Assembly (NCBI GenBank): GCA_003282105.1
Contig: QCAB01000004.1
Coordinates: forward strand, 1-51,234
DNA from: SAR86 cluster bacterium AG-339-G14
GTDB taxonomy: Bacteria; Pseudomonadota; Gammaproteobacteria; Magnimaribacterales; AG-339-G14
Reading direction: 5' to 3'
Length of the DNA stretch: 51,234 bases
The notes beneath the pieces are model-generated. The model made no database searches. It had not been told where the DNA came from and was given only the letters and a program-made list of their open reading frames with translations. This document shows positions 37,018-46,565 of the stretch, one piece after another. Numbering within the stretch: the stretch's first letter is position 1; each line of letters opens with the position of its first letter. Made by a program: the position numbers and the translations under genes.

Positions 37018-37357
37018 AAATAAATTCTCGTTGGTTTGGACGATAATTTTTTTATTTTTTTTTAGTTTAATTTCCTATGGCTTATTTTCTCATCCAAATG
37101 TAAATTCAGATTTTTTTCTTCCCGACGAAGTTTCCCATTTTATGGCTTTCTTAATTTTGACTTACACAATTTATAAATCCATGGGGTCAATTAACTGGAT
37201 ATTTCTAATCTTACTTTATGGATTAATTTCTGAGATCATCCAATTTTATCTGCCGTATAGAGATTTTCAGCTAAATGATTTATTTTTTAATTTTTTTGGC
37301 ATTCTAAGTGCAATATTTGTAATTTTCTTTTTAAAAAAACTTGAAAAACCTAATTAA
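37010..37357 (+). CDS. VanZ-like membrane protein
   Basis: A 115-residue protein with four predicted membrane segments. The motif LPDEVSHFMAFLILTYTIYKSM (the DKxxHfxaF-like region) and LISEIIQFYLPYRDFQLNDLFFNFFGILSAI (E-x3-Q-x5-R-x4-D-x3-N) match the VanZ-like family. VanZ gives low teicoplanin resistance in enterococci, but the general family function is unknown. TTG start. It is the last gene before the groESL promoter. Confidence 0.78.
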   Translation: MTKNKFSLVWTIIFLFFFSLISYGLFSHPNVNSDFFLPDEVSHFMAFLILTYTIYKSMGSINWIFLILLYGLISEIIQFYLPYRDFQLNDLFFNFFGILSAIFVIFFLKKLEKPN

Positions 37358-37376
37358 GAACATAGATACATTTTAG

Positions 37377-37405
37377 TTGTGTATTTAGCTAGTCTTAACT
37401 AGAAT
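37377..37405 (+). promoter_or_regulatory. Sigma-70-type promoter of groES-groEL
   Basis: TTGTGT (37377-37382) and TAGAAT (37400-37405) are spaced by exactly 17 bases in the 92-base gap before groES. A start near 37412 gives a leader of about 38 bases with a good SD, AAAAGGAGA. A perfect CTTGAAA, the sigma-32 -35 element, lies at 37340-37346 inside the end of the VanZ-like gene, but its -10 match is poor. Confidence 0.65.
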
Positions 37406-37449
37406 GCGCATCTTAGACATTTATTAAGAATTTTTAAAAGGAGAATTAA

Positions 37450-37743
37450 ATGAAATTTAATCCACTTGGCGATAAGCTCCTAGTAAGAAGAGGAGAAGAA
37501 GAAGAAACCTCTGCCGGAGGTATTGTGCTACCTGGTTCTGCAGCTGAGAAACCCTCTCAAGGAGAAGTTCTCGCAGTTGGACCTGGAAGGACTTTAGATA
37601 ATGGAGAAGTCTCCGAGATTCCAGTGAAGGTAGGCGATACAATTGTTTTCGGTCAATACGCTGGAAGCAACACAATTAAAGTAGATGGTGAAGAGCTTTT
37701 AATTCTATCTGAGAGCGATTTACTAGGAACTGTTTCAAAATAA
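37450..37743 (+). CDS. groS: Co-chaperonin GroES
   Basis: A 97-residue 10-kDa chaperonin. [50 protein letters not shown] includes the mobile loop (roughly residues 18-32) and [34 protein letters not shown] ends as in the family. It caps GroEL. The gene has its own SD and lies 23 bases before groEL. Confidence 0.98.
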   Translation: MKFNPLGDKLLVRRGEEEETSAGGIVLPGSAAEKPSQGEVLAVGPGRTLDNGEVSEIPVKVGDTIVFGQYAGSNTIKVDGEELLILSESDLLGTVSK

Positions 37744-37763
37744 TTAAATTTACAAAGAGGTAA

Positions 37764-39413
<1,650 letters not shown>

Positions 39414-39425
39414 CGATTACATTTC

Positions 39426-39456
39426 AAAAAAAGGGCTCTATTGAGCCCTTTTTTTT
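39426..39456 (+). terminator. Rho-independent terminator of groES-groEL
   Basis: A hairpin GGGCTC-TATT-GAGCCC with flanking A7 and an eight-T run, 12 bases after the groEL stop. The GC stem plus U-tract is a standard intrinsic terminator. Confidence 0.93.
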
Positions 39457-39498
39457 AGCTGTTTATACAATATAATATAGCTTTGAGAGGGATAAATT

Positions 39499-40149
39499 AT
39501 GGAAGCTTATTTATACAACGTTTTATTTAGATGGGGCCACATTGTAGTAGGGATCGCATGGATTGGATTGCTTTATTATTTTAATTTTGTTCAAACAGAA
39601 TATGTAAAAAAAGCCGATCCTGAAGCTAAAAAAGACGTCATGCAGAAATTAGCTCCTAATGCGCTTTGGTGGTTCAGATGGGCAGCTTTTTTTACTTTTT
39701 TAACTGGTCTTTACCTTTTATATGTTCAAGAAAGAATGATTACTACCGCTATAGCTCTAGGAACTCTTATGGGCACCATAATGATGTTGAATGTGTGGGG
39801 CATAATATGGAGAAACCAAAAGGTCGTTATAGGTTTAAAAGAGGGCGATGCAGTAAAAGCAGGGGCAAAAGCAGCGCTTGCTTCAAGAACAAATACATTA
39901 CTTTCTCTTCCAATGCTTTATTTCATGGTCTCCTCAGCACATGGCGGAACAGCAGCTTATCCAAAATCATATCTATTAATTGATGGATATTTAAGTACAG
40001 GGTTTTGGATAGTTTTTGTAGCAGTTTTGCTCATTGAATTTAATGCTATTTTTGGAAAAATGTATTCAATGATTACCTCAGTGAGAAGTGTAATCGCATC
40101 GAGTTTAGTGTTAACTTTTGTTTGTTCGGGCCTAGTCTTTTATCTTTGA
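39499..40149 (+). CDS. PuuD-like membrane protein (urate hydroxylase/DUF989 type) without cytochrome domain
   Basis: A 216-residue protein with about six membrane segments. FRWGHIVVGIAWIGLLYYFNFVQTEYVKKADPEAKKDVMQKLAPNALWWFRWAAFFTFLTGLYLLY includes the histidine and tryptophan pattern of the PuuD membrane domain; RTNTLLSLPMLYFMVSSAHG is the second family signature. Full PuuD proteins oxidise urate to 5-hydroxyisourate and have a C-terminal cytochrome c domain, which is absent here; some family members lack it. No purine-catabolism genes are nearby. A perfect TATAAT at 39471-39476 precedes the gene but without a good -35. Confidence 0.75.
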   Translation: MEAYLYNVLFRWGHIVVGIAWIGLLYYFNFVQTEYVKKADPEAKKDVMQKLAPNALWWFRWAAFFTFLTGLYLLYVQERMITTAIALGTLMGTIMMLNVWGIIWRNQKVVIGLKEGDAVKAGAKAALASRTNTLLSLPMLYFMVSSAHGGTAAYPKSYLLIDGYLSTGFWIVFVAVLLIEFNAIFGKMYSMITSVRSVIASSLVLTFVCSGLVFYL

Positions 40150-40153
40150 GGCG

Positions 40154-41428
40154 CTAATCTTCTTTAGGTTCTGAAACAGAGAGTTTTAGAATCTTAGCGA
40201 ACTTAATCATATTATCTTTGATTAAAACTGTTTCTATCAAATAGTTGTTTAGATTAATTGATACGTTAGATTCAGGAATAGTTTGAATTTTCTCTAAAAT
40301 TAATCCATTCAATGTTACAGGCCCTTCTAGTGGAAGGTCCCAAGACAACTTCTTATTGATTTCTCTTATAGCGGCGCTTCCGTCTATTAAATAGCTCCCG
40401 TCTTTTTGTTCTTGAATGTCAATTTTATCTCTAGCTTTATCTGTAGAAAGCTCTCCAACTATCTCTTCCAGAATGTCATTAATGTCTATAAGACCTTTAA
40501 CATCTCCATATTCATCAACAACGACCGCTGAAGTCTTGTTATCCTTCTGAAAATTAAATAGTTGATTGCTTAAAGGAGTATTTTCTAAAGCCACATAAAC
40601 ATCATCAGCAAAATCCATAAAACTTTTTATAGAAAGTTTGTTACTTATCAAAAATTTTTTAATACCATTCGTATCAATCGTTCCTTTTAGGTTATCAAGA
40701 CTTTGTTCATAGATTGGCATGATTTCCTTTTGATTGATTGCTATTTTTTCCATTAAGATCTCAAAATTTTCTTCTATATCAATTCCTAAAATTTCATTTC
40801 TTGGAGTCATTATTTCGTCAATTAAAATCTCATCTAAATCCAAAATGCTAGTCAACATGTCTTGATATCTTTTAGGTATCATTTCTCCTGAATTTTCAAG
40901 AACACTTTTAAGTTCCTCTGTTGTAATGTCTTCATTTTTATTTTCATCTTTAACATTGAGAAGGTCTAAAAGTGAATTTGAAAAAAAATTTACAACCCAA
41001 ATAAGAGGGTATAAAACTTTTTGTAAAACTTTTAGAATACCTGATGCCGGCAGAGCTATGCTTTCAGCATTTTTAGCTGCGAAAGTTTTAGGAGTCACTT
41101 CTGCAAAAATCAAAATTATTATAGTTAAAATAATAGAACCTATAAAAACTCCACTATTTCCAAATAATTCAAGACATAAAATAGTTGTTAAAGCTGCTGC
41201 TAATATATTTACAAAATTATTTCCTATTAAAATAACTCCTAGCAGCCTGTCGGGACGTTTTAATAATTTATCAGCCCTTTTAGCTGAGCGATTATTTTGT
41301 TTTATTAAGTGCTTCAACCTGTATTTATTAAGTGCCATCATGCCTGTCTCAGAACTAGAAAAAAATGCAGACAACACAAGTAAAATTGAAATACTGGAAA
41401 GAAGTAACCAGACGGGAATTTCGTTCAA
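40154..41428 (-). CDS. CNNM/CorC (HlyC) family transporter-like protein with DUF21 and CBS domains
   Basis: A 424-residue protein with a DUF21/CNNM membrane domain at the N-terminus (four hydrophobic segments in residues about 5-145: LLSSISILLVLSAFFSSSETGMMALNKYRLKHLI, LLGVILIGNNFVNILAAALTTILCLELF), a pair of CBS domains (about 195-335, MTPRNEILGIDIEENFE and SAVVVDEYGDVKGLIDINDILEEIVGEL), and a CorC/HlyC-type C-terminal domain. It resembles YfjD/YtfL, which are linked to Mg, Co or polyamine handling. Start TTG at 41428. It is alone on the minus strand, with a divergent promoter shared with the rpsP operon. Confidence 0.9.
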   Translation of the reverse strand: MNEIPVWLLLSSISILLVLSAFFSSSETGMMALNKYRLKHLIKQNNRSAKRADKLLKRPDRLLGVILIGNNFVNILAAALTTILCLELFGNSGVFIGSIILTIIILIFAEVTPKTFAAKNAESIALPASGILKVLQKVLYPLIWVVNFFSNSLLDLLNVKDENKNEDITTEELKSVLENSGEMIPKRYQDMLTSILDLDEILIDEIMTPRNEILGIDIEENFEILMEKIAINQKEIMPIYEQSLDNLKGTIDTNGIKKFLISNKLSIKSFMDFADDVYVALENTPLSNQLFNFQKDNKTSAVVVDEYGDVKGLIDINDILEEIVGELSTDKARDKIDIQEQKDGSYLIDGSAAIREINKKLSWDLPLEGPVTLNGLILEKIQTIPESNVSINLNNYLIETVLIKDNMIKFAKILKLSVSEPKED

Positions 41429-41465
41429 ATCAGATAAATATTGTTCAAATCAATTAACAGTATAA

Positions 41466-41493
41466 ATTATAAAATGTTTTACTTGAATACCAA
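41466..41493 (-). promoter_or_regulatory. Promoter of the CNNM/CorC gene
   Basis: On the minus strand TTGGTA (41488-41493), 16 bases, and TATAAT (41466-41471) form a plausible sigma-70 promoter about 38 bases upstream of the start. Its -35 box touches the -35 box of the opposite rpsP promoter. Confidence 0.55.
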
Positions 41494-41510
41494 ATCAATT
41501 TAAATAGAAT
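41483..41510 (+). promoter_or_regulatory. Promoter of the rpsP operon
   Basis: TTGAAT (41483-41488) and TAGAAT (41505-41510) are spaced by 16 bases. A start near 41517 leaves about 15 bases of leader before the rpsP ATG. Confidence 0.55.
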
Positions 41511-41531
41511 AGCCAATCTAATAAAAAATAT

Positions 41532-42122
41532 ATGGTAACAATAAGACTTTCAAGATCCGGTGCAAAGAAAAAGCCTTTTTTTCACATCACGGTCACTGAT
41601 TCTAGAAAACCCAGAGATGGAAGGTTTATAGAAAGAATTGGCTACTTCAATCCTATTGCTAAAGGCAAAGAAGTAAGATTAAAAGTAGATCATGAAAGGA
41701 TTGATTATTGGCTTGGAGTTGGAGCATCTTTGAGTGATAAAGTTGCTCTCTTGGTTAAACAATCTAAATTCACTCCAGAAGAACAAGAAAATTATTTCAA
41801 ATTTAAAGAAGAAAAAAGATTAAAAATTCTTTCTAAGAAAAAAGAAAAAGCCTTAAAAGAAGCTACACCAGAAGCCGAAGCAACTCCAGAAGCGGAAGCT
41901 TCCCCAGAACCAGAAGCCAAAGCTACACCAGAAGCCGAAGCAACTCCAGAAGCGGAAGCTACCCCAGAAGTAGAAGCCGAAGCTGCTCCAGAAGCCGAAG
42001 CAACTCCAGAAGCGGAAGCTACACCAGAAGCGGAAGCCGAAGCTACACCAGAAGCCGAAGCTACACCAGAAGCCGAAGAAGTTAAACAAACTTCAGAAGA
42101 AGGCGAAGAAAAGAAAGATTAA
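41532..42122 (+). CDS. rpsP: 30S ribosomal protein S16 with an acidic repeat C-terminal tail
   Basis: Residues 1-85 are a normal S16: [41 protein letters not shown] and [21 protein letters not shown]. After a basic stretch (about 90-110), the remaining 85 residues are a low-complexity tail of eleven imperfect ATPEAE hexads, very rich in Glu and Ala, ending [15 protein letters not shown]. The total of 196 residues is more than twice the usual 80-90. S16 sits in the 30S 5' domain and is needed for assembly. The tail is likely disordered and negatively charged. It heads the rpsP-rimM-trmD-rplS operon. Confidence 0.95.
   Translation: MVTIRLSRSGAKKKPFFHITVTDSRKPRDGRFIERIGYFNPIAKGKEVRLKVDHERIDYWLGVGASLSDKVALLVKQSKFTPEEQENYFKFKEEKRLKILSKKKEKALKEATPEAEATPEAEASPEPEAKATPEAEATPEAEATPEVEAEAAPEAEATPEAEATPEAEAEATPEAEATPEAEEVKQTSEEGEEKKD
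41862..42077 (+). repeat. Tandem repeat in rpsP: 18-bp hexad units in a 60-bp higher-order period
   Basis: Eleven 18-base units encode the hexad ATPEAE or close variants ([18 protein letters not shown]). They are grouped as three, three, three and two, and the groups are separated by an extra dipeptide (AK, AE, AE). This makes a 60-bp period starting at 41862, 41922, 41982 and 42042, about 3.6 copies. The period suggests duplication of a 60-bp block on top of an older 18-bp unit. Confidence 0.92.
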
Positions 42123-42136
42123 TTTAAGCCTCTTTT

Positions 42137-42643
42137 ATGATGACCCAAAATGATGATTACATTTTGGTTGCCAATATAGGAAAGCCAATTGGTTTGAAGG
42201 GCTGGATTAAGATTAACTCTTTTACCAGACCAGAAGAAAATATAAGAAATTACAAAGAATTTTTTTTAGGAAAAAAGAAAGAATTTGTAACCTTTGGTCA
42301 AATCAAGAAATCAGGAAAAAATTTGATAACAAAACTCAATAATTACGATTCAATTGAAGAAGTAGAAAAATTTAAAAACTTTGATGTTTTTATAAAATCT
42401 AGTGAGCTTCCTGAACTTAGGGAGAATCAGTTTTATTGGAAAGATTTAATTGATATGGAAGTAGAAAGCATAGGTGGAGAATTTTTTGGAAAGGTAATAG
42501 AAATAATTGAGGCTGGATCCACTGATGTAATAGTTGTCAAAGATAAAAAAAAGAAGTCCATCTTAATCCCTTTCATCTTTGGCACTTACATAAAAGAAGT
42601 GAAAGAAAATACAATTTACGTTAATTGGGAAAAAGATGACTAA
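42137..42643 (+). CDS. rimM: Ribosome maturation factor RimM
   Basis: A 168-residue protein with the N-terminal RimM barrel (ILVANIGKPIGLKGWIKINSFTRPEENIRNYKEFFL) and the C-terminal PRC-barrel (FYWKDLIDMEVESIGGEFFGKVIEIIEAGSTDVIVV, then ILIPFIFGTYIKEV). RimM binds S19 and helps mature the 3' domain of 16S rRNA. Starts at ATG 42137 or the next codon, ATG 42140. It overlaps trmD by eight bases. Confidence 0.94.
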   Translation: MMTQNDDYILVANIGKPIGLKGWIKINSFTRPEENIRNYKEFFLGKKKEFVTFGQIKKSGKNLITKLNNYDSIEEVEKFKNFDVFIKSSELPELRENQFYWKDLIDMEVESIGGEFFGKVIEIIEAGSTDVIVVKDKKKKSILIPFIFGTYIKEVKENTIYVNWEKDD

Positions 42644-43418
42644 AAAATCTTACTTCATTTCTATATTTCCTGAAATCTTTGAAACAGCACTAAGAATCGG
42701 AATCACAAAAAAAGCTTTAATCAACAAGATTGTAGATTTTGAAACAATAAATCCTATATCTTTCTTAAAAGATAAAGAAAGGCTGGATGACGTTCCATTT
42801 GGCGGGGGACCAGGGATGCTGATGAAGGCTAATCCCTTAGTAGATGCAATAGACTTTTGTAAGGCCAAAGCTGAAAAAAAAACAAAGGTGATTTATGTCA
42901 GCCCTCAAGGTAAGTTATTTGATCAATCTCTTTCGAAAGAACTTGCGAATGAAAAAGAATTAATTTTTTTATGTGGAAGGTATGAGGGCATTGATAATAG
43001 AGTTTTAGATTCCAGAGTAGATCTAGAAATCAGCCTAGGTAATTTTGTTCTATCTGGCGGCGAACTTGCAGCATTGGCTATTCATGATTCCATTTGTAGG
43101 CATTATGAAGGATTTCTTGGTGATCAGAAGTCGCTTGTAGAAGAAACTTTTGTGAATAATCTTTTAGAATATCCCCAATTTACCAAACCGCGGCAATCAG
43201 AATATGGCAAAGTTCCAGAAGTTTTGTTGAGTGGAGATCACAAAAAAATTTCAAATTGGAGAAAGAAACAAGCCTTAGGAAAAACTTTTCTGAATAGACG
43301 AGATTTAATTGAAAGATCAAAATTGAAATCAGAGGATATTGAAATACTAGAAGAATTTCTTAGTGAACTTGGCTATGATTCTGATAGAATCATCGACTTA
43401 CTCAATGAAATAAGATGA
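42636..43418 (+). CDS. trmD: tRNA (guanine-N1)-methyltransferase
   Basis: A 260-residue SPOUT enzyme that makes m1G37. [18 protein letters not shown] and the trefoil-knot motif [17 protein letters not shown], with [33 protein letters not shown], are typical. [38 protein letters not shown] is the conserved linker and C-terminal start with the catalytic Asp-containing loop in the family. Normal length. Overlaps rimM by eight bases and rplS by four. Confidence 0.97.
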   Translation: MTKKSYFISIFPEIFETALRIGITKKALINKIVDFETINPISFLKDKERLDDVPFGGGPGMLMKANPLVDAIDFCKAKAEKKTKVIYVSPQGKLFDQSLSKELANEKELIFLCGRYEGIDNRVLDSRVDLEISLGNFVLSGGELAALAIHDSICRHYEGFLGDQKSLVEETFVNNLLEYPQFTKPRQSEYGKVPEVLLSGDHKKISNWRKKQALGKTFLNRRDLIERSKLKSEDIEILEEFLSELGYDSDRIIDLLNEIR

Positions 43419-43768
43419 CTAGTTCAAGAAAATCAGTTGATATCATAGAAAAAATTCAGTTAAAAGCTGATCTGCCAGTATTTTCTCAAGGGGATACTGT
43501 CTTGGTTGATTACCTTGTTAAAGAGGGGACAAGAGAGAGATCTCAACCTTTTGAAGGGGTTGTAATAGGAATCAAAAACAGAGGCCTTAATTCTTCATTT
43601 ATAGTTAGAAAAATTTCTAATGGAGTGGGGGTGGAGAGGACTTTTCAATCACATAGTCCATTAATTAAATCAATTAAGGTAAAAAGAAAAGGTAAAGTAA
43701 GACAATCGAAACTCTTTTATCTAAGAGAAAGATCGGGAAGGTCAGCTCGTATTAAAGAAAAAATTTGA
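43415..43768 (+). CDS. rplS: 50S ribosomal protein L19
   Basis: A 117-residue protein with the L19 SH3-like barrel: [97 protein letters not shown]. It lies at the 30S-50S interface. ATG overlaps the trmD stop by four bases (ATGA). It is the fourth gene of the classic rpsP operon. Confidence 0.97.
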   Translation: MTSSRKSVDIIEKIQLKADLPVFSQGDTVLVDYLVKEGTRERSQPFEGVVIGIKNRGLNSSFIVRKISNGVGVERTFQSHSPLIKSIKVKRKGKVRQSKLFYLRERSGRSARIKEKI

Positions 43769-43774
43769 AGAGTC

Positions 43775-44671
43775 ATGAATAGAGATGAAAGGCAAATTCT
43801 TGATGCCTTTATAGATACTATTTGGATAGAAAAAGGTCTCAGTACTAATACTCTTAACTCATATAAAACTGACGTTGAAAAATATCTAAACTGGATAAGC
43901 AAGAATGCGTTGTCTTATAAAAATTTAACGCGATCAAATATCCTAGAGTATTTAGCATTTCTCTTTGGGCAAAAAAAAGAAGGCAAGACAGTTGCAAGAA
44001 ATTTATCATCTCTAAAAGCTTTTCACACTTATTTGTTACAAAAAGGTCTAGTTAAAAACAACCCTTGTGAAAAAATCGAAAGTCCAAAATTTGTAAAATC
44101 ACTCCCTAAATCTTTGTCTGAGAGTCAAGTTGAAAACCTACTCGAAGCACCTGATATAGATTCATTTATAGGGTTAAGAGACAAAACAATGATAGAAACT
44201 CTCTACTCTTGTGGTTTGAGAATTTCTGAACTAGTAAATCTTGAATTAATTCATGTAAATTTAAGACAAGGCGTAATAAGAGTTCTTGGAAAGGGTCAAA
44301 AAGAGAGATTAGTTCCAATGGGACAAAGATTAGTTATTTTGATTGAAATGTATAGCAATAAATTGAAAGAAGAAAAAATTGGAGAAACCTCCAATTATCT
44401 TTTTTTATCAAAAAATGGAAACAAAATATCAAGACAGGCGTTTTGGCATAGAATAAAAATCTATGCCGACAAAATTGGTCTCAATCAATCAAAAATATCC
44501 CCGCACGTTTTGAGACATGCATTCGCAACTCATCTTTTAAATAATGGTGCTGATTTAAGGGTGGTTCAACTTTTACTTGGCCATAGTGACCTTAATACGA
44601 CACAAATTTATACTGAAGTTGCAAAACAGAGGTTACAAAATTTACATTCAACTCATCACCCAAGAGGATAA
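43775..44671 (+). CDS. xerD: Tyrosine recombinase XerD
   Basis: A 298-residue site-specific recombinase that resolves chromosome dimers at dif together with XerC. N-terminal SAM-like domain (DAFIDTIWIEKGLSTNTLNSYKTDVEKYL), then the catalytic tetrad: YSCGLRISELVNLEL (first Arg), GKGQKERLVPMG (Lys), HVLRHAFATHLLNNGADLRVVQLLLGHSDLNTTQIYTEV (His, Arg, His and nucleophilic Tyr). The position before dsbC is the xerD location in gammaproteobacteria, which favours XerD over XerC. Starts six bases after rplS. Confidence 0.94.
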   Translation: MNRDERQILDAFIDTIWIEKGLSTNTLNSYKTDVEKYLNWISKNALSYKNLTRSNILEYLAFLFGQKKEGKTVARNLSSLKAFHTYLLQKGLVKNNPCEKIESPKFVKSLPKSLSESQVENLLEAPDIDSFIGLRDKTMIETLYSCGLRISELVNLELIHVNLRQGVIRVLGKGQKERLVPMGQRLVILIEMYSNKLKEEKIGETSNYLFLSKNGNKISRQAFWHRIKIYADKIGLNQSKISPHVLRHAFATHLLNNGADLRVVQLLLGHSDLNTTQIYTEVAKQRLQNLHSTHHPRG

Positions 44672-45382
44672 ATGCGTTATTTATTAATTTTATTTTTAAT
44701 GCTTATATCTTGTAGCAAGAGTCTTCAAGACCAAGAGTCTTTGATTATTAATTTAGAAAAAGTTATTCCAGAAGAATTATCTATAACTTCCTTTATTAAA
44801 TCTGACTTAGAAAGTTTCTATGAAGTCGAATTATCCGACGGAACATTCTTTTATTACAGTAACGATGGGGAACATTTATTCCTTGGCGACTTATTCCGTA
44901 TTGAAAAAGATAATTTATTAAATTTATCTTATGCTCGTGAGAAAGAAAAAGTATTATCTGTTTTAAATGATCTTGATAAAAATTCTGTAATTAAATTTCC
45001 TTCTCAAGATAAGAAATATGAAGTTTTTATATTTACAGATGTTGATTGTGGTTACTGTAGAAAATTTCATAGTCAAATTCAGAGTTACTTGGATTTAGGA
45101 ATTGAAGTTAATTACCTCTCTTTTCCTAGAGAGGGCCTTAATAGTGAGACAGCTAAAAAACTTGTAACTGCTTGGTGCTCAGACGAAAAACAAGTTGCGA
45201 TAACAGAGTTAAAAAATGGAAAAGAACTGCCTTTTCAAAATTGCGATTCAAATCCTATAGAAGAGCATTATAATCTTGCAAGGAGAATAGGTATTACTGG
45301 GACACCAACTATTATTACTAAAGCTGGGATCAGTATACCCGGACTTATGGAAGCAAATGAATTAATGGAATACTTAAAATAA
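44672..45382 (+). CDS. dsbC: DsbC-like thiol:disulfide interchange protein, lipoprotein form
   Basis: A 236-residue periplasmic disulfide isomerase. The N-terminal signal ends in a lipobox, LMLISC with Cys14, so the protein is predicted to be lipid-anchored; classical DsbC is soluble. An N-terminal dimerisation domain (about residues 30-95) precedes the thioredoxin-like domain with the active-site CGYC at Cys126-Cys129 and the cis-proline loop TGTPTII. It starts immediately after xerD, as in E. coli. Confidence 0.88.
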   Translation: MRYLLILFLMLISCSKSLQDQESLIINLEKVIPEELSITSFIKSDLESFYEVELSDGTFFYYSNDGEHLFLGDLFRIEKDNLLNLSYAREKEKVLSVLNDLDKNSVIKFPSQDKKYEVFIFTDVDCGYCRKFHSQIQSYLDLGIEVNYLSFPREGLNSETAKKLVTAWCSDEKQVAITELKNGKELPFQNCDSNPIEEHYNLARRIGITGTPTIITKAGISIPGLMEANELMEYLK

Positions 45383-45385
45383 ATT

Positions 45386-46561
45386 ATGAATGAGTTAGAT
45401 AAAACTTTTGCATCAATTGACAGGCTTCCACCTTACATTTTTGAGCAAATAAATGCTTTGAAAATGGAGGCAAGAAGAAACGGGGAGGATATCATTGATT
45501 TCAGTATGGGCAATCCAGATGGAGAGACTCCCAAATCTATCGTTGATAAGATGACTGAAACAGTTCAAAGAGTTGACACACATAGATATTCTCAATCAAT
45601 AGGTATACCTAAATTGAGATTAGCAATTACCGATTGGTATAAGAGAAAATTCGGAGTTACTTTAAATCACGATACCGAAGCTATAGTAACTATTGGCTCA
45701 AAAGAAGGTTTAGGGCACTTAGCAATGGCAACTGTTGATAAAGGAGACATAATTTTAGTTCCTAATCCTGCATATCCTATTCATCCATTTGGATTTGTAA
45801 TATCGGGAGCAGATATAAGACATGTGCCTATAGGACCTAATATTAATTTTTTTGAAAATTTAGAAGAAGCAATTAAAACTTCTTTTCCTAAACCAAAAAT
45901 GCTTTTGTTGAATTTTCCAAGCAATCCTACTGCATTGTGCGTTGAGAAAGATTTCTTTGAAAGAGTTATTGAGATAGCTAAAGAACATGGTATTTGGGTA
46001 GTTCATGATTTAGCTTATGCTGATTTATGTTTCGACGGATATAAAGCTCCCTCTATTTTAGAAGTTGAAGGTGCTAAAGAGATTGCCGTTGAGTTTTTTA
46101 CTCTTTCTAAAAGTTACAATATGCCAGGATGGAGAATAGGTTTTTGTTGTGGGAATCCAGAATTGATCAAGGCACTAGCTAGATTAAAATCTTATTTCGA
46201 TTATGGGCATTTTACTCCCATACAAGTTGCTGGAATAGAAGCACTCAACAATGGCGACGAGTACGTTAAAGAGATATGCAATACTTACGAAGCTAGAAGA
46301 GACGTTCTTTGTGATGGATTAAATGCACTTGGTTGGGAAGTTGACAAACCAAAAGCAACAATGTTCGTTTGGGCAAAAATACCGAAAAAATTTGATATGA
46401 AATCAATGGAGTTTTCCGAACTTCTTTTAAAAGAATCAAAAATAGCAGTATCACCAGGACTAGGATTTGGTGTTTACGGAGATGATTATGTTAGATTTTC
46501 CCTAATTGAAAACGAACATAGAACTAAACAAGCTTTAAAAAATCTAAAGAAGATATTTTAG
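45386..46561 (+). CDS. alaC: Class I/II aminotransferase, AlaC-like
   Basis: A 391-residue PLP-dependent aminotransferase of fold type I. PLP site: TLSKSYNMPGWRIGFCCGN (the lysine in SKSYN), NFPSNPTALCVEKDFFERVI, and VVHDLAYADLCFDGYKAPSIL. The N-terminus IDFSMGNPDGETPKSIVDKM matches the glutamate-pyruvate (alanine) transaminase AlaC/YfdZ group. It probably makes alanine from pyruvate. Pseudomonas also has a gene of this type before hom, so the position supports the call. Confidence 0.85.
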   Translation: MNELDKTFASIDRLPPYIFEQINALKMEARRNGEDIIDFSMGNPDGETPKSIVDKMTETVQRVDTHRYSQSIGIPKLRLAITDWYKRKFGVTLNHDTEAIVTIGSKEGLGHLAMATVDKGDIILVPNPAYPIHPFGFVISGADIRHVPIGPNINFFENLEEAIKTSFPKPKMLLLNFPSNPTALCVEKDFFERVIEIAKEHGIWVVHDLAYADLCFDGYKAPSILEVEGAKEIAVEFFTLSKSYNMPGWRIGFCCGNPELIKALARLKSYFDYGHFTPIQVAGIEALNNGDEYVKEICNTYEARRDVLCDGLNALGWEVDKPKATMFVWAKIPKKFDMKSMEFSELLLKESKIAVSPGLGFGVYGDDYVRFSLIENEHRTKQALKNLKKIF

Positions 46562-46565
46562 TTAG

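Noticed and set aside
41862..42077. Possible CRISPR-like array
   Set aside because: The repeats are 18/60-bp codon-phased units without unique spacers, inside a ribosomal protein gene.
41853..42089. Minus-strand open frame rich in Phe, Trp and Gly across the rpsP tail
   Set aside because: It is the mirror of the GA-rich ATPEAE repeats; no start context or family, and the plus frame is a ribosomal protein extension.
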